From Acidobacteriota bacterium (GTDB lineage: Bacteria > Acidobacteriota > Blastocatellia > Pyrinomonadales > Pyrinomonadaceae), in NCBI GenBank assembly GCA_003223935.1, contig QHXQ01000054.1, forward strand, positions 1 to 58,999: 58,999 bases of DNA, given 5' to 3'. The notes beneath the pieces were generated by a model. The model did no database searches and was not told the DNA's origin. It saw only the letters and a program-made list of their open reading frames with translations. Positions 8,651-18,287 of this stretch are shown piece by piece (within the stretch, counting starts at the first letter, position 1; every line of letters starts with the position of its first letter). The position numbers and the translations under genes were made by a program.

Positions 8651-11365
8651 TCAATCTTCCAACAGACTCTTGCCGAACAAGGGTTGACCGGCAAGCGAGA
8701 TGTAGCAGCCGTAAGCGGCGAGCGCGATGCAGATGATGAGGCCGATGATGAAATCGGTCGCGTACCAAGCGCTGAGTTCGGTCGTCATGGGGAAGAAGAC
8801 GAAGAGGTGTAAGAGGAAGAGCGCGAAGATCGTTGCCAGCAGGCCGTAGCGGTAGAGCGCAATGACCAAGAGCAGAATGCCGAAGGCGGCAAACGGCAGC
8901 ATCAATAAGTTGACCTGCGTTATCAGCACGTTGACGAGCGTGAGGAGCAGCCAGAGCGCCGCGAGCGCCAGACGCTCGCGGCGCAGAATGACCCCGAACA
9001 GGAGTAGCAAGAAGAGAGAGATGAAAGCGATGAGCAGACCGGCCGTGAGTTGGGCTGCAAACCTGTCGGTGAAGTGATGCCCGATGGCGGTACTGCCGGG
9101 ATTGATAATTAATTCGGCCGGTCGTCCGATCCAGCGCAGCCCGACGAACGCGAGCATTATGCTTAGGATCATGCCGCTGCCAAAGACCGCGCCGAGCAGT
9201 ATGTCGCGCCCGACGAGCGGATCGCGCCAACCCCCTGCGAGCAGCCGACTCCAAGAGATGATCCGTTCAGGCCAACGGCGACGTACGAACGGCTCAAGCG
9301 CGACGTAGAGCAACCACAAGAACATCGAGACGAAAGCGGCGTCGGACAAGTGATGGAGGAAGAGGGCGAATTCACGCGCCGGCCAACTATTGTGATGCTC
9401 TTCAAACAGCCAGACCAGCATGCGCACCACGAGATATAAGAAGGCCACGCGGGTTGCGCCGCGCCGGTCGCCGCGCCCCAGTTGCAGATTCTTGCGCGCA
9501 AGCAGCGCGCTCCCAACCAGCGCAACGATATAGATCGAAATGAGGATGAAAGTCAGGACGCGGTCGCGCCCGCTCTCCGGCGGTTGCTCTTGGCGCGCGG
9601 GTTGATCCCAAGGGTAGATGGTCTCGAAGTAGATCAGACGGCCATGAAACGCTGCGGCCTCGACGTGGATTTTCGAGTCGGGCTGCGCGGGGTCTGTGCC
9701 GTCCCAAGCGGCGCGCGCGTCGTAGGCGTGCAAGGGCACCCACGTTGACGCGACCGGCTGGAAGTTGGCCATGTCCAAGCCTGCTTCGTGGAACGGGAGC
9801 GACCAATCGGGCGTGGCCTGTGTGGACGTTGCCGGTTCACGTTGCGGCGGGACGCCGACGAACCAATGCAGCCGCCCCGCCATGTCCAGATAGACGCTCG
9901 TCATGCCGGAGACATCGAGCGCCGGTCTGTCAACCGCGATCTCTTCGACCGTCTCGAAGTAGCGCGGACTCTGCCGATACCAGAAGCGATAAGCGCCGGG
10001 GCCTTCGGTACGCAGTTTTGTCCAACGCGCAGGCGACTGATCATGCGCGGCGATGTATTGCAGATAATCTTCCTTGAGCACGACGCCGTCGGCCGTGTCG
10101 AGCGGCTGTTCGGTGTAACCCAGTTTCTTGATCACGTCGCGTGCGCGTGCGCGCAGAGCTTCGGGCGGCTCGTCGAGCGGCGTCAGGCGATAGACCGCCG
10201 TGTACTTCGTCAGCCAACTACAGAGCGCGAGCACGGCGACGAACGAGGCGAGCAGCGCGACAGCAACGGCCGGCTTGAGCGCGCCTTCGGTCGGCGCGGC
10301 GGCGACCATCTCCGGTGAAGGCGTCTCGCCGGCCGCTAATGCTGCCGCAATCGGATCGCCGCCCGGCAGTGCCGCCGCTACTTGCAGCGCTGATGTGGGC
10401 CGACGCTCCGGCTCTGTCTCAAGACAACGCTCGATGACCCGCTCGACAAGCGGGTCAATATCTTTGACGAAGCTCGACGGACTGGTCGGCGTCGAAGTCG
10501 TCTCGCGCAGACGCAGCAACTCATCAACCGTGCGCGCTTCAAACGCGCGCCGGCCCGTGAAGATTTCATAGAGCACGAGGCCGAGCGCGTAGATGTCACT
10601 TCGGGTTGTGACCTCTTTGCCTGCGAGTTGTTCGGGGGCCATGTAGGCAGGCGTGCCTGCGAGCACATCTGCGTCGCGCAACTCTTCAGCGAGACCGGCG
10701 AGACCGAAGTCTGTCACGCGCACGTTGCCGCGCTCGTCAATCATCACGTTCGCGGGTTTGAGATCGCGGTGCAACACGCCCACATCGTGCGCGGCGGCGA
10801 GACCCGCACAGAGTTGGCGCGCGACTTCGACCGCTTTATCGGCTGGCAGACGCCCGATGCGTCTGAGGAGCGAAGCCAACTCTTCGCCCTTGATGTACTC
10901 CATCGAAAGAAAGTGCTGCCCTTCGGCCTCGCCGATGTCATAGACGCGACAAACGTTGCGATGCGAAATCTGGCGGGCGACCCGCACCTCGCGGTGTAAG
11001 CGCGCGAGCGCCGCGCCATTGGCCGCGAGCGTCGGCGGCAAGAATTTGAGCGCGACCGGCTGTTCGAGCTTCAAATCCTCAGCCTGATAGACCTCGCCCA
11101 TGCCGCCGCGCCCCAACAGACTCACAATGCGATAACGCCCGGCCAACATCGTGCCCGGAATGAAGCGCCCGCGATCAAGCGAGTCGGTTGTGTGCATTGA
11201 ACGCGCGGACGGCACAGCGATGTTGGCCGTAGGTTTGTCATCCTTACCACTGGACGGGTGCAGGCGCGTCGGCGACATTGAATCTTGCACCGACGCGCCG
11301 CACGCGGGACAGGTCAGCGCGTCGGCGGGCACAGCACTCGTGCAAGCGGGGCAGCGTAGGGTCAT
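8651..11365 (-). CDS. Ser/Thr protein kinase with zinc ribbon and polytopic membrane C-terminus
   Basis: 904-residue Hanks-type kinase. Residues 5-22 form a zinc-ribbon (CPAC...CPAC). The kinase domain spans about 78-335: glycine loop GRGGMGEVY (85-93), VALKF lysine, HRDLKPAN (199-206), DFG (219-221), APE. One membrane helix follows near 365-385, then an extracytoplasmic region of about 240 residues with no recognised family. The C-terminal third has roughly eight hydrophobic segments (from LTFILISIYIVALVGSALL to IIGLIICIALAAYG). A kinase with such a multi-helix tail is unusual compared with single-pass PASTA-type kinases, and the tail may sense a ligand or anchor partners. Divergent from uvrA. 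Confidence 0.9.
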   Translation of the reverse strand: MTLRCPACTSAVPADALTCPACGASVQDSMSPTRLHPSSGKDDKPTANIAVPSARSMHTTDSLDRGRFIPGTMLAGRYRIVSLLGRGGMGEVYQAEDLKLEQPVALKFLPPTLAANGAALARLHREVRVARQISHRNVCRVYDIGEAEGQHFLSMEYIKGEELASLLRRIGRLPADKAVEVARQLCAGLAAAHDVGVLHRDLKPANVMIDERGNVRVTDFGLAGLAEELRDADVLAGTPAYMAPEQLAGKEVTTRSDIYALGLVLYEIFTGRRAFEARTVDELLRLRETTSTPTSPSSFVKDIDPLVERVIERCLETEPERRPTSALQVAAALPGGDPIAAALAAGETPSPEMVAAAPTEGALKPAVAVALLASFVAVLALCSWLTKYTAVYRLTPLDEPPEALRARARDVIKKLGYTEQPLDTADGVVLKEDYLQYIAAHDQSPARWTKLRTEGPGAYRFWYRQSPRYFETVEEIAVDRPALDVSGMTSVYLDMAGRLHWFVGVPPQREPATSTQATPDWSLPFHEAGLDMANFQPVASTWVPLHAYDARAAWDGTDPAQPDSKIHVEAAAFHGRLIYFETIYPWDQPARQEQPPESGRDRVLTFILISIYIVALVGSALLARKNLQLGRGDRRGATRVAFLYLVVRMLVWLFEEHHNSWPAREFALFLHHLSDAAFVSMFLWLLYVALEPFVRRRWPERIISWSRLLAGGWRDPLVGRDILLGAVFGSGMILSIMLAFVGLRWIGRPAELIINPGSTAIGHHFTDRFAAQLTAGLLIAFISLFLLLLFGVILRRERLALAALWLLLTLVNVLITQVNLLMLPFAAFGILLLVIALYRYGLLATIFALFLLHLFVFFPMTTELSAWYATDFIIGLIICIALAAYGCYISLAGQPLFGKSLLED

Positions 11366-11527
11366 AGGCGGCGCATTCTACCATTGCGCTTGCGGCCAGA
11401 TGAAAAAAATAAGCGGCCAAGAACTTGCCCGCGCGCCGTTTCGTGCTGCGCGCCTATTCGGGTTATTATGGGTGGTTCGCTGGCGCGCGGGATTGTTCAC
11501 TGTGTGGGCCGGCGCACACTTCGAGAC

Positions 11528-14407
11528 ATGAATCAAGAAGCGATCACGGTGCGCGGGGCGCGCGTCAATAATCTCAAGAACGTTGATTTCTCGATCCCGA
11601 TTGAGCGTTTGACGGTCGTGACGGGCGTAAGCGGTTCGGGCAAATCTTCGCTTGCGTTCGACACGGTCTATGCCGAAGGGCAACGGCGCTACGTCGAGTC
11701 TTTGTCGTCCTACGCGCGGCAGTTCCTTGAACGGATGGACAAGCCGGATGTGGACGAGGTGCGCAACATCCCGCCCGCCATCGCCATCCGGCAGAAGAAC
11801 TCGACGCGCAATCCGCGTTCGACGGTCGGCACACAGACGGAAGTTTACGACTACCTGCGCTTACTTTATGCGCGCGTCGGCACAACCATCTGTCGCGTCT
11901 GCGGGCGCGAGGTGCATAAGGACTCGCCCGAATCGGCCGCGCATGAAATCTTAAACACACTCGTCGAAGGCACGCGCTTCTATGTGCTCTTCCCCGCCGA
12001 AGCGGGCTTGCGCGTCGAGACGAACGGCAACGGCACGCAACCGAAAGCTAAGACACGCAAGCGTAAGATTGGTTCGGACGCGGGCGCGCTGACACGCCAA
12101 CAGATCGTCGCGCACGTGATGAGTCTGATGCAGCGCGGCTTCACGCGCCTCTACAGCAAAGGCGAGACCATCGAACTGCGCTCGCCCGACGATTACACAC
12201 GCTCGGATTTCGCGGACGTCTTCGTACTCGTTGATCGTCTTGCCGCACGCGCCGATGTGCATGCGCGTCTGGTTGATTCGCTTGAGACCTGCTTCATCGA
12301 AGGGCACGGCGTTGCGCTCGTCGAGACGGCGGAAGACGTGCCGCGCGTCTTGAAATTCTCCGAGCGGTTCGAGTGCAAGTACGACGGCACGGTCTATGCT
12401 CAGCCAGAACCGCGCCTGTTCAGTTTTAATAATCCCTTCGGCGCGTGCCCGACGTGTCAGGGTTTCGGCAACACCATCGGGCTTGATCTCGATCTGGTCA
12501 TCCCGAATCCGTTGTTGTCTCTGAACGAAGGCGCGATTGAGCCTTGGACGAAGCCGCAGCACGACTGGGCGCGGACGGAGTTGCGCCGCTTCTGCAAACA
12601 GGAAGGCATTCCGATGGACGTGCCTTTCGCAGAGCTTTCAAGTGCGCAGAAACGTGCGATCATCGAAGGCAAAGGGCAGCATTGGGCGGGCGTGCGCGGC
12701 TTCTTCGCTTGGCTTGAGACGAAGAAATATAAACTGCACGTCCGCGTCTTTCTCGCCAAGTATCGCGGCTACACGCGCTGCCCCGATTGCAACGGCGGGC
12801 GGCTCAGACAAGAGGCGCGCGACGTACTCGTCGGTGGGCAGACTCTACCCGCAGTCTGCGCGCTGCCCGTTAAAGAAGCCGCGCAGTTCTTCGAGCAGTT
12901 AGCATTGACAGATGAGCAGATGGCGATTGCCGACAAGGTACTCTTAGAGATTCGTCGTCGCCTGCGTTTCCTCGTTGACGTCGGACTTGACTACTTGACG
13001 CTCGACCGTTTGGCTTCAACGCTCTCCGGCGGCGAAGCGCAGCGCATTCAACTCGCCACCAATCTCGGCTCGTCGCTCGTCGGCGCGCTCTACGTCCTCG
13101 ATGAGCCGTCCATCGGCTTGCACCCGCGCGACAGCGAGCGGCTGGTCAAACTGCTCCACAACCTGCGCGACATCGGCAACACAGTGCTCGTCGTCGAACA
13201 TGATGCGGACATGATGCGCGCCGCCGATCACATACTCGATGTCGGCCCCGCCGCAGGCGAACTCGGCGGGCGCATCGTCTTTGAAGGCGACTTCAATGGC
13301 CTCGTGCGAGATTCTCTGACGCTCACAGGCAAGTATCTGCGTGGCGAGGCTGAGATCAAAAGCCCGCAACAGCGGCGCAAAGTGCAGCCGAAGAAGCGGC
13401 TCACGATTCGCGGCGCGAGCGAGCATAATCTGAAGCAGATCGACCTAGACATCCCGCTTGAGATGTTCGTCTGCATCACGGGCGTGAGCGGTTCGGGCAA
13501 GTCAACGCTGGTGCATGATGTGATCTTCGCCGGTCTCAAGAAACAGCGCGGCGAATGGCAGGGGCACGTCGGCGCGTTTCAGAAACTCGAAGGCGGGCAG
13601 TTGCTCGACGAAGCGCTGCTCGTTGACCAGTCGCCCATCGGGCGCACGCCGCGCTCGAACCCGGTCACCTATATCAAAGTCTATGACGCGATCCGCGAAG
13701 TCTTCGCCTCGACGCGCGACGCGCAGGCGAAAGGCTTCGATGCTTCGTTCTTCTCCTTCAACGTCCCCGGCGGGCGTTGCGACGTGTGCGAAGGCGACGG
13801 CACGGTCACAGTCGAGATGCAGTTCCTTGCCGACGTGGAACTCGTCTGCGAAGAGTGCAAGGGCACGCGCTTCAAGTCCACCATCTTAGACGTGCGCTAT
13901 CGCGGCAAGAGCATCAACGACGTGCTCAGCATGACCGTGCGCGAGGCTATGCTCTTCTTCCGCGACGTGAACCGCATCGCCAACCGCCTGCGCGTCCTTG
14001 ACGACGTAGGCTTAGGCTACCTGCGGCTCGGTCAATCGGCGACGACTCTTTCGGGCGGCGAAGCGCAACGTATCAAGCTCGCCTCCTATCTCTCCAAACG
14101 TACCGCCGCCCGCACGCTCTACATCTTCGACGAGCCGACCACGGGCCTCCACTTCGACGACATCAACAAACTACTCGCAGCCTTCCGCACCCTCGTCGAA
14201 GCCGGCGGCTCGCTCGTCGTCATCGAACACAACTTGGACGTCATCAAAACCGCCGATCACATCATCGATCTCGGCCCCGAAGGCGGCGACCGCGGCGGTC
14301 AAGTTGTCGCCACCGGCACACCCGAAGAGATCATCCGCGCCAAAAACTCGCACACCGGCCGCTTCCTCAAAGCACACCTCGCGCGCTCGAACGGGCATGG
14401 TAAGTGA
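11528..14407 (+). CDS. uvrA: Excinuclease ABC subunit A
   Basis: DNA damage-recognition ATPase of nucleotide excision repair, acting with UvrB and UvrC. ATG at 11528 gives [18 protein letters not shown], the family N-terminus, 959 residues; the frame is open further upstream but that extension has no family match. Two ABC modules are complete: Walker [10 protein letters not shown] near residue 32 and GVSGSGKST near 655, signatures TLSGGEAQR in both halves, and Walker [11 protein letters not shown] and [10 protein letters not shown]. Zinc modules: CPTC...CPDC in the first half and CDVC...CEEC in the second. A Lys/Arg-rich insert ([10 protein letters not shown]) follows the first NBD region. 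No uvrB or uvrC in the window. Confidence 0.97.
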   Translation: MNQEAITVRGARVNNLKNVDFSIPIERLTVVTGVSGSGKSSLAFDTVYAEGQRRYVESLSSYARQFLERMDKPDVDEVRNIPPAIAIRQKNSTRNPRSTVGTQTEVYDYLRLLYARVGTTICRVCGREVHKDSPESAAHEILNTLVEGTRFYVLFPAEAGLRVETNGNGTQPKAKTRKRKIGSDAGALTRQQIVAHVMSLMQRGFTRLYSKGETIELRSPDDYTRSDFADVFVLVDRLAARADVHARLVDSLETCFIEGHGVALVETAEDVPRVLKFSERFECKYDGTVYAQPEPRLFSFNNPFGACPTCQGFGNTIGLDLDLVIPNPLLSLNEGAIEPWTKPQHDWARTELRRFCKQEGIPMDVPFAELSSAQKRAIIEGKGQHWAGVRGFFAWLETKKYKLHVRVFLAKYRGYTRCPDCNGGRLRQEARDVLVGGQTLPAVCALPVKEAAQFFEQLALTDEQMAIADKVLLEIRRRLRFLVDVGLDYLTLDRLASTLSGGEAQRIQLATNLGSSLVGALYVLDEPSIGLHPRDSERLVKLLHNLRDIGNTVLVVEHDADMMRAADHILDVGPAAGELGGRIVFEGDFNGLVRDSLTLTGKYLRGEAEIKSPQQRRKVQPKKRLTIRGASEHNLKQIDLDIPLEMFVCITGVSGSGKSTLVHDVIFAGLKKQRGEWQGHVGAFQKLEGGQLLDEALLVDQSPIGRTPRSNPVTYIKVYDAIREVFASTRDAQAKGFDASFFSFNVPGGRCDVCEGDGTVTVEMQFLADVELVCEECKGTRFKSTILDVRYRGKSINDVLSMTVREAMLFFRDVNRIANRLRVLDDVGLGYLRLGQSATTLSGGEAQRIKLASYLSKRTAARTLYIFDEPTTGLHFDDINKLLAAFRTLVEAGGSLVVIEHNLDVIKTADHIIDLGPEGGDRGGQVVATGTPEEIIRAKNSHTGRFLKAHLARSNGHGK

Positions 14408-14428
14408 ATTGATCTGGTGAAGATAAGC

Positions 14429-15097
14429 TTAACTGGCTGACGACGCTTGCGCGCGCCAATACTGGCGGAAGGCATCTAGGGCCGCGCTCTGTCCCTGCGT
14501 CTTGCTCTGCTCAATGAACTCGGTCAGCACACCGGCTGTCAGCATGGGGAAGGCGCGGCTATGCTCAATCTCTTCATAAACGGCCCCGGCTAGTTGGAAG
14601 AACTGCGCGGCGCGCCCGTCATAACGCCAAATCTCCGGCACGCCCAGCGCCGCATAGATCGGAAACTTGCCGAGCGACTCGTTCGTCGTATCAATCTCCA
14701 CGACGACATCGGGTGGCGGGTCTACCGCCAGATCAATCGTTCGTTGCCCGATGATCCGCGCTGCATTCTGCACATAGAAACTCGTGTCCGGCTCCGCCCC
14801 CTTCGCCAACCGCTTCTGCTTGTACGTCGCCGAGCCTCTGCTCTCCACCGTTATGCGCAATTCTTCGGCCATCACGCGCGTCAAACTGTAGATAGTTTCC
14901 TTATACTCTTCATGCTCAGGCAACGGACTCATAATCTCAACTCTTCCCGCGTCGTAGCTGACGCGCAGACCGGGCCGGTCTGTTAAGTCAGACAGCAGAG
15001 TTTCATACTCTTCCCAACTCAAACGCGGCAGCAGTAGCGTCGCCCCCGTCGGCAGGTGCGCAATAGCGTCCAGATAATCAACCGTCTCAGTGCTCAT
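14429..15097 (-). CDS. Uma2 family (DUF820) endonuclease-like protein
   Basis: 222 residues of the Uma2/DUF820 family, a PD-(D/E)XK nuclease-like fold common in cyanobacteria and Acidobacteriota. Visible landmarks: LSWEEYETLL, VEIMSPLPEHEEYK, the presumed active-site segment GAEPDTSFYV with PPPDVVVEIDTTNES, and EIWRYD. The gene lies 17 bases after the end of a second Uma2 gene on the same strand, so the two are probably co-transcribed. The biological role of the family is not settled; the name implies nuclease activity from fold alone. It ends 21 bases from the convergent uvrA stop. Confidence 0.85.
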   Translation of the reverse strand: MSTETVDYLDAIAHLPTGATLLLPRLSWEEYETLLSDLTDRPGLRVSYDAGRVEIMSPLPEHEEYKETIYSLTRVMAEELRITVESRGSATYKQKRLAKGAEPDTSFYVQNAARIIGQRTIDLAVDPPPDVVVEIDTTNESLGKFPIYAALGVPEIWRYDGRAAQFFQLAGAVYEEIEHSRAFPMLTAGVLTEFIEQSKTQGQSAALDAFRQYWRAQASSAS

Positions 15098-15114
15098 ACT
15101 CTCTCTGCTTTCAA

Positions 15115-15786
15115 TTAGAGAAGTTTAAGTTCGCGCAACGCATCGAGCGTCGGCGCGGGCATCTGCCACAACCAAGCAACGCGCACGAAGAAGCCCGGCA
15201 CGACCTGCGAGCGATAGACGCCCTCCGGCTCAATCTGCGCCGCGCGATAACGTCCGTCCGCGCCCAACTCGTAAAACTCCGCACGCTCGCGGTCAGGATC
15301 GATCAGCCAATATTCCTTAATACCCGCCTGCTCATACTCGACAAACTTCTCGCCGCGATCCCGCCCGATTGATTCCGGCGACACAATCTCCACCGCCAGA
15401 TCGGCCGGGCCATCGAGATATGTTCGCAAAATCAAGTGCGTGCGGTCACGGCTGACGAAGCTCAGATCAGGCTCGCGCCCACGTCTTTGCGCTGCCAACT
15501 TCATGGCAAAGGGCGGCAACAAAATTCTGCCCAAGTTATGAACTTGAACATACAGCCCCAACGTCTGCGCAAGGAACAGCATTATCTCTTGGTGCTTTTG
15601 TGCTACTGGCGACATGAAGATCACCTCCCCGTCCACCCACTCCGACATCGTGCGCTCGTCGTCCAACGCGAGATACTCCTCAAACGTCATGCGTGGCAGC
15701 ACGGGGCGCGGTGGCTCGTGAATAACTTCTGTCTCCGGCACTTCGCTCGTATCGCGGCTCATGCGTGTGTTCCTTTCGTCGGTCAT
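15115..15786 (-). CDS. Uma2 family (DUF820) endonuclease-like protein, second copy
   Basis: 223 residues; an internal Met at codon 9 is another possible start. Family signs: MTFEEYLALDDERTMSEWVDGEVIFMSP near residue 33, REPDLSFVSRD, PADLAVEIVSPES, EYEQAGIKEYWLIDPDRERAEFY. The EPDLSF and EIVSPES segments hold the presumed metal-binding acidic residues. It is more typical of the family than its downstream partner (14429-15097), and the two differ enough to be old paralogues rather than a recent duplication. It sits between the partner and a TIR-SUMF1 gene, all on the minus strand. Confidence 0.88.
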   Translation of the reverse strand: MTDERNTRMSRDTSEVPETEVIHEPPRPVLPRMTFEEYLALDDERTMSEWVDGEVIFMSPVAQKHQEIMLFLAQTLGLYVQVHNLGRILLPPFAMKLAAQRRGREPDLSFVSRDRTHLILRTYLDGPADLAVEIVSPESIGRDRGEKFVEYEQAGIKEYWLIDPDRERAEFYELGADGRYRAAQIEPEGVYRSQVVPGFFVRVAWLWQMPAPTLDALRELKLL

Positions 15787-15871
15787 TATATCCCACCTGT
15801 AATCGCTATAGTTCCTAAACAGCCGCTCGCGCTCACGCGCTCGCTAAAGCGCAAGAGAAAAGTGTACTCGC

Positions 15872-17275
15872 TCACGCCCGCGCAACCGCCACCACACGAA
15901 AACCGAGGAGGCTGAAGCGGTAGTCCGGCGCGAGCCTGCCGCGGTTGGCGGAGCGGAGGTTGTAAGCGTAGCTGTTCCACGAGCCGCCGCGCAGCACCCG
16001 GTACTTCTGCTCTCCACCACTCAGCCACGCGCTCCCATCCGTCGGCGCGCCCGCGTAAGCCTCGTGATACCAGTCCTGCACCCACTCCCACACGTTCCCA
16101 TGCATATCATATAGCCCGAAGCCGTTCGGCTGCTTACTCCCAACCGGATGCGTCTTGCTGCCGGAGTTCTTCTCATACCACGCCATCGCATCCAAGTCAC
16201 CCGCGTAGTTGCCTGTCGTCCCCGCCCGCGCCGCGTACTCCCACTCTGCTTCCGTCGGCAGCCGGTATGTGTAACCATCACTCTGGGCATTCAGTTTGTT
16301 GATGAACTCCTGCGTGTCATTCCACGACACATTTTCCACCGGCAGATCATCGCCCCTGAAGTGCGAGGGATCATTCCCCATCACCGCCTGCCACTGCGCC
16401 TGTGTCACCTCGTACTTACCCATGTAGAACCCTTCAGAGATGGTCACGCGATGCATCGGCTTCTCATCGTCGTACTTGTCCGACCCCATCATGAAGCTGC
16501 CCGGCGATATCCACACCAACTCGATCTCGACGCGGTTCGTCACATTGCTTGGCTGTGCATCGGAATGCGCCACCGCTTCGACGCTTGGGGGCAGCATCGC
16601 AAGCCGCGCGGTTGGCGGCATTTCCTTAGACGATGCCGATGTACGTTCGACCGAACGCTGGCGCTCAACCTCTTCAGCCTCTAGTTCATGCACGCGCGTA
16701 TTTATAGCGGCTCGCAAATCCGCAAAGCGTTTAAGTTCTTCAGCCTCTCGTGCGCGCTGTGCCTCTGCTTCCCTGCGCTGTGCTCCTTGTTGTCCGGCGA
16801 AGAACCTTTCCAGCGCGGTGATTAGTTGTTCTACGTCGCGCGGCCAGCGTCGGTCGCTGAGTTCAAAGGCGTTGCGCCGGGACAGCTTCATCAATTCGTC
16901 CGGTAAGTCCCGCGCCCCCGGCATGGTCGCCCCTTGCACTAAGACCGGGATCACGCGCACGTCCCGGTCAAGCGCGGCAGCAATTTCCAGCCGCACGAAA
17001 TCATTCGGGTTATCCAGCCGGCGGGCAGTGCCGTCCGTAATCGTGAGCCAGTGCCGGCCGATCAACGCGACCAGAACGTCGCACGCGCCGACGGCCGTCT
17101 CGATGACTTGGACGAAGTCTTCGCCCGGCTCGATGCGATCTATGTCCATGAAGATTTGGTCTTTGCCAAAGTGGGCGCTGAGATTATCGAACAAGCGACC
17201 GGCGTGACCGGCGCTGTCGTCGCGGCGGTAGCTGATGAAAATCTTCTGGGACGGTTGGGAGACGGGTTGCGACAT
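15872..17275 (-). CDS. TIR domain - SUMF1/formylglycine-generating-like fusion protein
   Basis: 467 residues from the ATG at 17273-17275; the upstream in-frame start is a TTG with weaker support. N-terminal TIR domain about residues 10-150: KIFISYRRDDSAGHAGRLF, the middle GACDVLVALIGRHWL, and NDFVRLEIAAAL, whose Glu is at the position of the catalytic Glu of NAD-cleaving TIRs (inference from alignment by eye). Next is a charged coiled-coil-like linker (QRREAEAQRAREAEELKRF, about 165-210). The C-terminal SUMF1 domain (about 250-467) has WISPGSFMMGS, GKYEVTQAQW, LPTEAEWEYAAR, HGNVWEWVQDW and RGGSWNS...RSANRGR. The two active cysteines of true formylglycine-generating enzymes are absent, so it is better seen as a SUMF1/EgtB/PvdO-type binding or non-heme-iron domain. 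Possible NAD-related defence or signalling protein. Confidence 0.88.
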   Translation of the reverse strand: MSQPVSQPSQKIFISYRRDDSAGHAGRLFDNLSAHFGKDQIFMDIDRIEPGEDFVQVIETAVGACDVLVALIGRHWLTITDGTARRLDNPNDFVRLEIAAALDRDVRVIPVLVQGATMPGARDLPDELMKLSRRNAFELSDRRWPRDVEQLITALERFFAGQQGAQRREAEAQRAREAEELKRFADLRAAINTRVHELEAEEVERQRSVERTSASSKEMPPTARLAMLPPSVEAVAHSDAQPSNVTNRVEIELVWISPGSFMMGSDKYDDEKPMHRVTISEGFYMGKYEVTQAQWQAVMGNDPSHFRGDDLPVENVSWNDTQEFINKLNAQSDGYTYRLPTEAEWEYAARAGTTGNYAGDLDAMAWYEKNSGSKTHPVGSKQPNGFGLYDMHGNVWEWVQDWYHEAYAGAPTDGSAWLSGGEQKYRVLRGGSWNSYAYNLRSANRGRLAPDYRFSLLGFRVVAVARA

Positions 17276-17520
17276 CGTTCGTGATGAATGAGCTAAGCTG
17301 TTCAAGCCGTGCTCGGATGCGTTTGCGGTGAACGTGCGAGCCGGAAGCGTGCGAATGTGCGGGGCTATCTTAGCGGAGTTCTGATGGGCGCGCTAGGGTG
17401 TTGGTCATCGGGTGGGTTTGGAGTTATCTTGCGAGGTCTTGAAGCGCGCGGGCGTGGTTTCAGGCGACTGAAATTGCTGGCTGAGTTCGCGCGGGAAGCA
17501 TAGAAGGGATAGTTGAGTTT

Positions 17521-17976
17521 ATGAGTTTGAAGCAACACATCATTAGCGATTTGACGGCGGCGATGAAGGCTAAAGAAGCGGCGCGGCTTTCGACGCTAAG
17601 GATGGTGAAGGCGGCGTTGATGAATCGGGAGATTGAGAAGGGCGGCGAGTTGACGGAGGAGGAGTTGCAGAAGCTGTTGCAGTCGTTAGTGAAGCAGCGG
17701 CGCGATTCCGTCGAGCAGTATGAGAAGGGCGGGCGCGCGGATTTGGCTGATAAAGAGCGGGCGGAGATCGTTGTGATTGAAGAGTATCTGCCGCAAGGAG
17801 CGACGCGGGAGGAGGTGGAGCAGGCGGTTGCCGCAGCCATCGCCGAGACGGGCGCGAGTTCGATGCGCGAGATGGGCGCGGTGATGAAGGCGACGCAGGC
17901 GCGGCTCGGTGGGCGTTCGTTCGACGGGCGCACGGTGAGCGAGATAGTTAAAGCGAAGCTGGGTGCGGCGCAATAG
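17521..17976 (+). CDS. yqeY: GatB/YqeY domain protein
   Basis: 151 residues, the whole length of the YqeY family, related to the tail domain of the tRNA amidotransferase subunit GatB. Motifs: LKQHIISDLTAAMKAKEAARLSTLRMVKAAL at the start, KQRRDSVEQYEKGGRADLADKERAEI in the middle, and the C-terminal EMGAVMKATQARLGGRSFDGRTVSEIVK. It is presumed to bind tRNA or act in amidotransferase function, but its role is not established. First gene of the rightward housekeeping block; the next gene (rimP) has its own promoter candidate, so yqeY is probably a separate transcript. Confidence 0.94.
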   Translation: MSLKQHIISDLTAAMKAKEAARLSTLRMVKAALMNREIEKGGELTEEELQKLLQSLVKQRRDSVEQYEKGGRADLADKERAEIVVIEEYLPQGATREEVEQAVAAAIAETGASSMREMGAVMKATQARLGGRSFDGRTVSEIVKAKLGAAQ

Positions 17977-18165
17977 ACGGCAGAGATAGTCGTGGCGTAA
18001 CAGACGGCAGACGGTTGCCGCAGTCAGCGATATGCCGTTATGCCGTTTCCACAGTCGGCGGCGCGTCTGTCTCCTTGAGTGAACGCACCGCTTCCTTGAA
18101 TAATCGCGCCGTTTTCCCAGTAATTTGCCCACCGTGGCCTCGCCATTTTTATCGCCCGTCCGCTT
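17977..18165. other. Intergenic region upstream of rimP promoter, decayed heptamer repeats
   Basis: No ORF with family support. Two adjoining CAGACGG heptamers (about 18000-18014) and two copies of ATGCCGT separated by one base (about 18032-18046) suggest a decayed member of the heptad-repeat class found at other junctions, without clear inverted arms. Confidence 0.35.
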
Positions 18166-18195
18166 TTGCCCTTTTGCCCCGCGTGGCCGTATAAT
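18166..18195 (+). promoter_or_regulatory. Candidate sigma70-type promoter of the rimP-nusA-infB operon
   Basis: TTGCCC (18166-18171) and a perfect TATAAT (18190-18195) with an 18-base spacer, about 93 bases before the rimP start. It is the only good -10 match in this gap and is placed where the transcript of the ribosome-maturation/elongation operon should begin. Confidence 0.6.
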
Positions 18196-18287
18196 TCGTC
18201 TCTTGTTCGGAGCGCGGCGGTTTCGTCTGTGGGTTCGCGCCCACTTTTTCTTTTGCGCGCGAGTCGGTTTTTTGAGCGGAGGGGGCG

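Noticed and set aside
11384..11527. N-terminal extension of UvrA by 48 codons
   Set aside because: The family starts at [16 protein letters not shown] (11528); the upstream part is the divergent promoter region shared with the kinase gene.
15872..17275. True formylglycine-generating enzyme for sulfatases
   Set aside because: The active-site cysteines in the RGGSW...R region are absent and no sulfatase gene is near.
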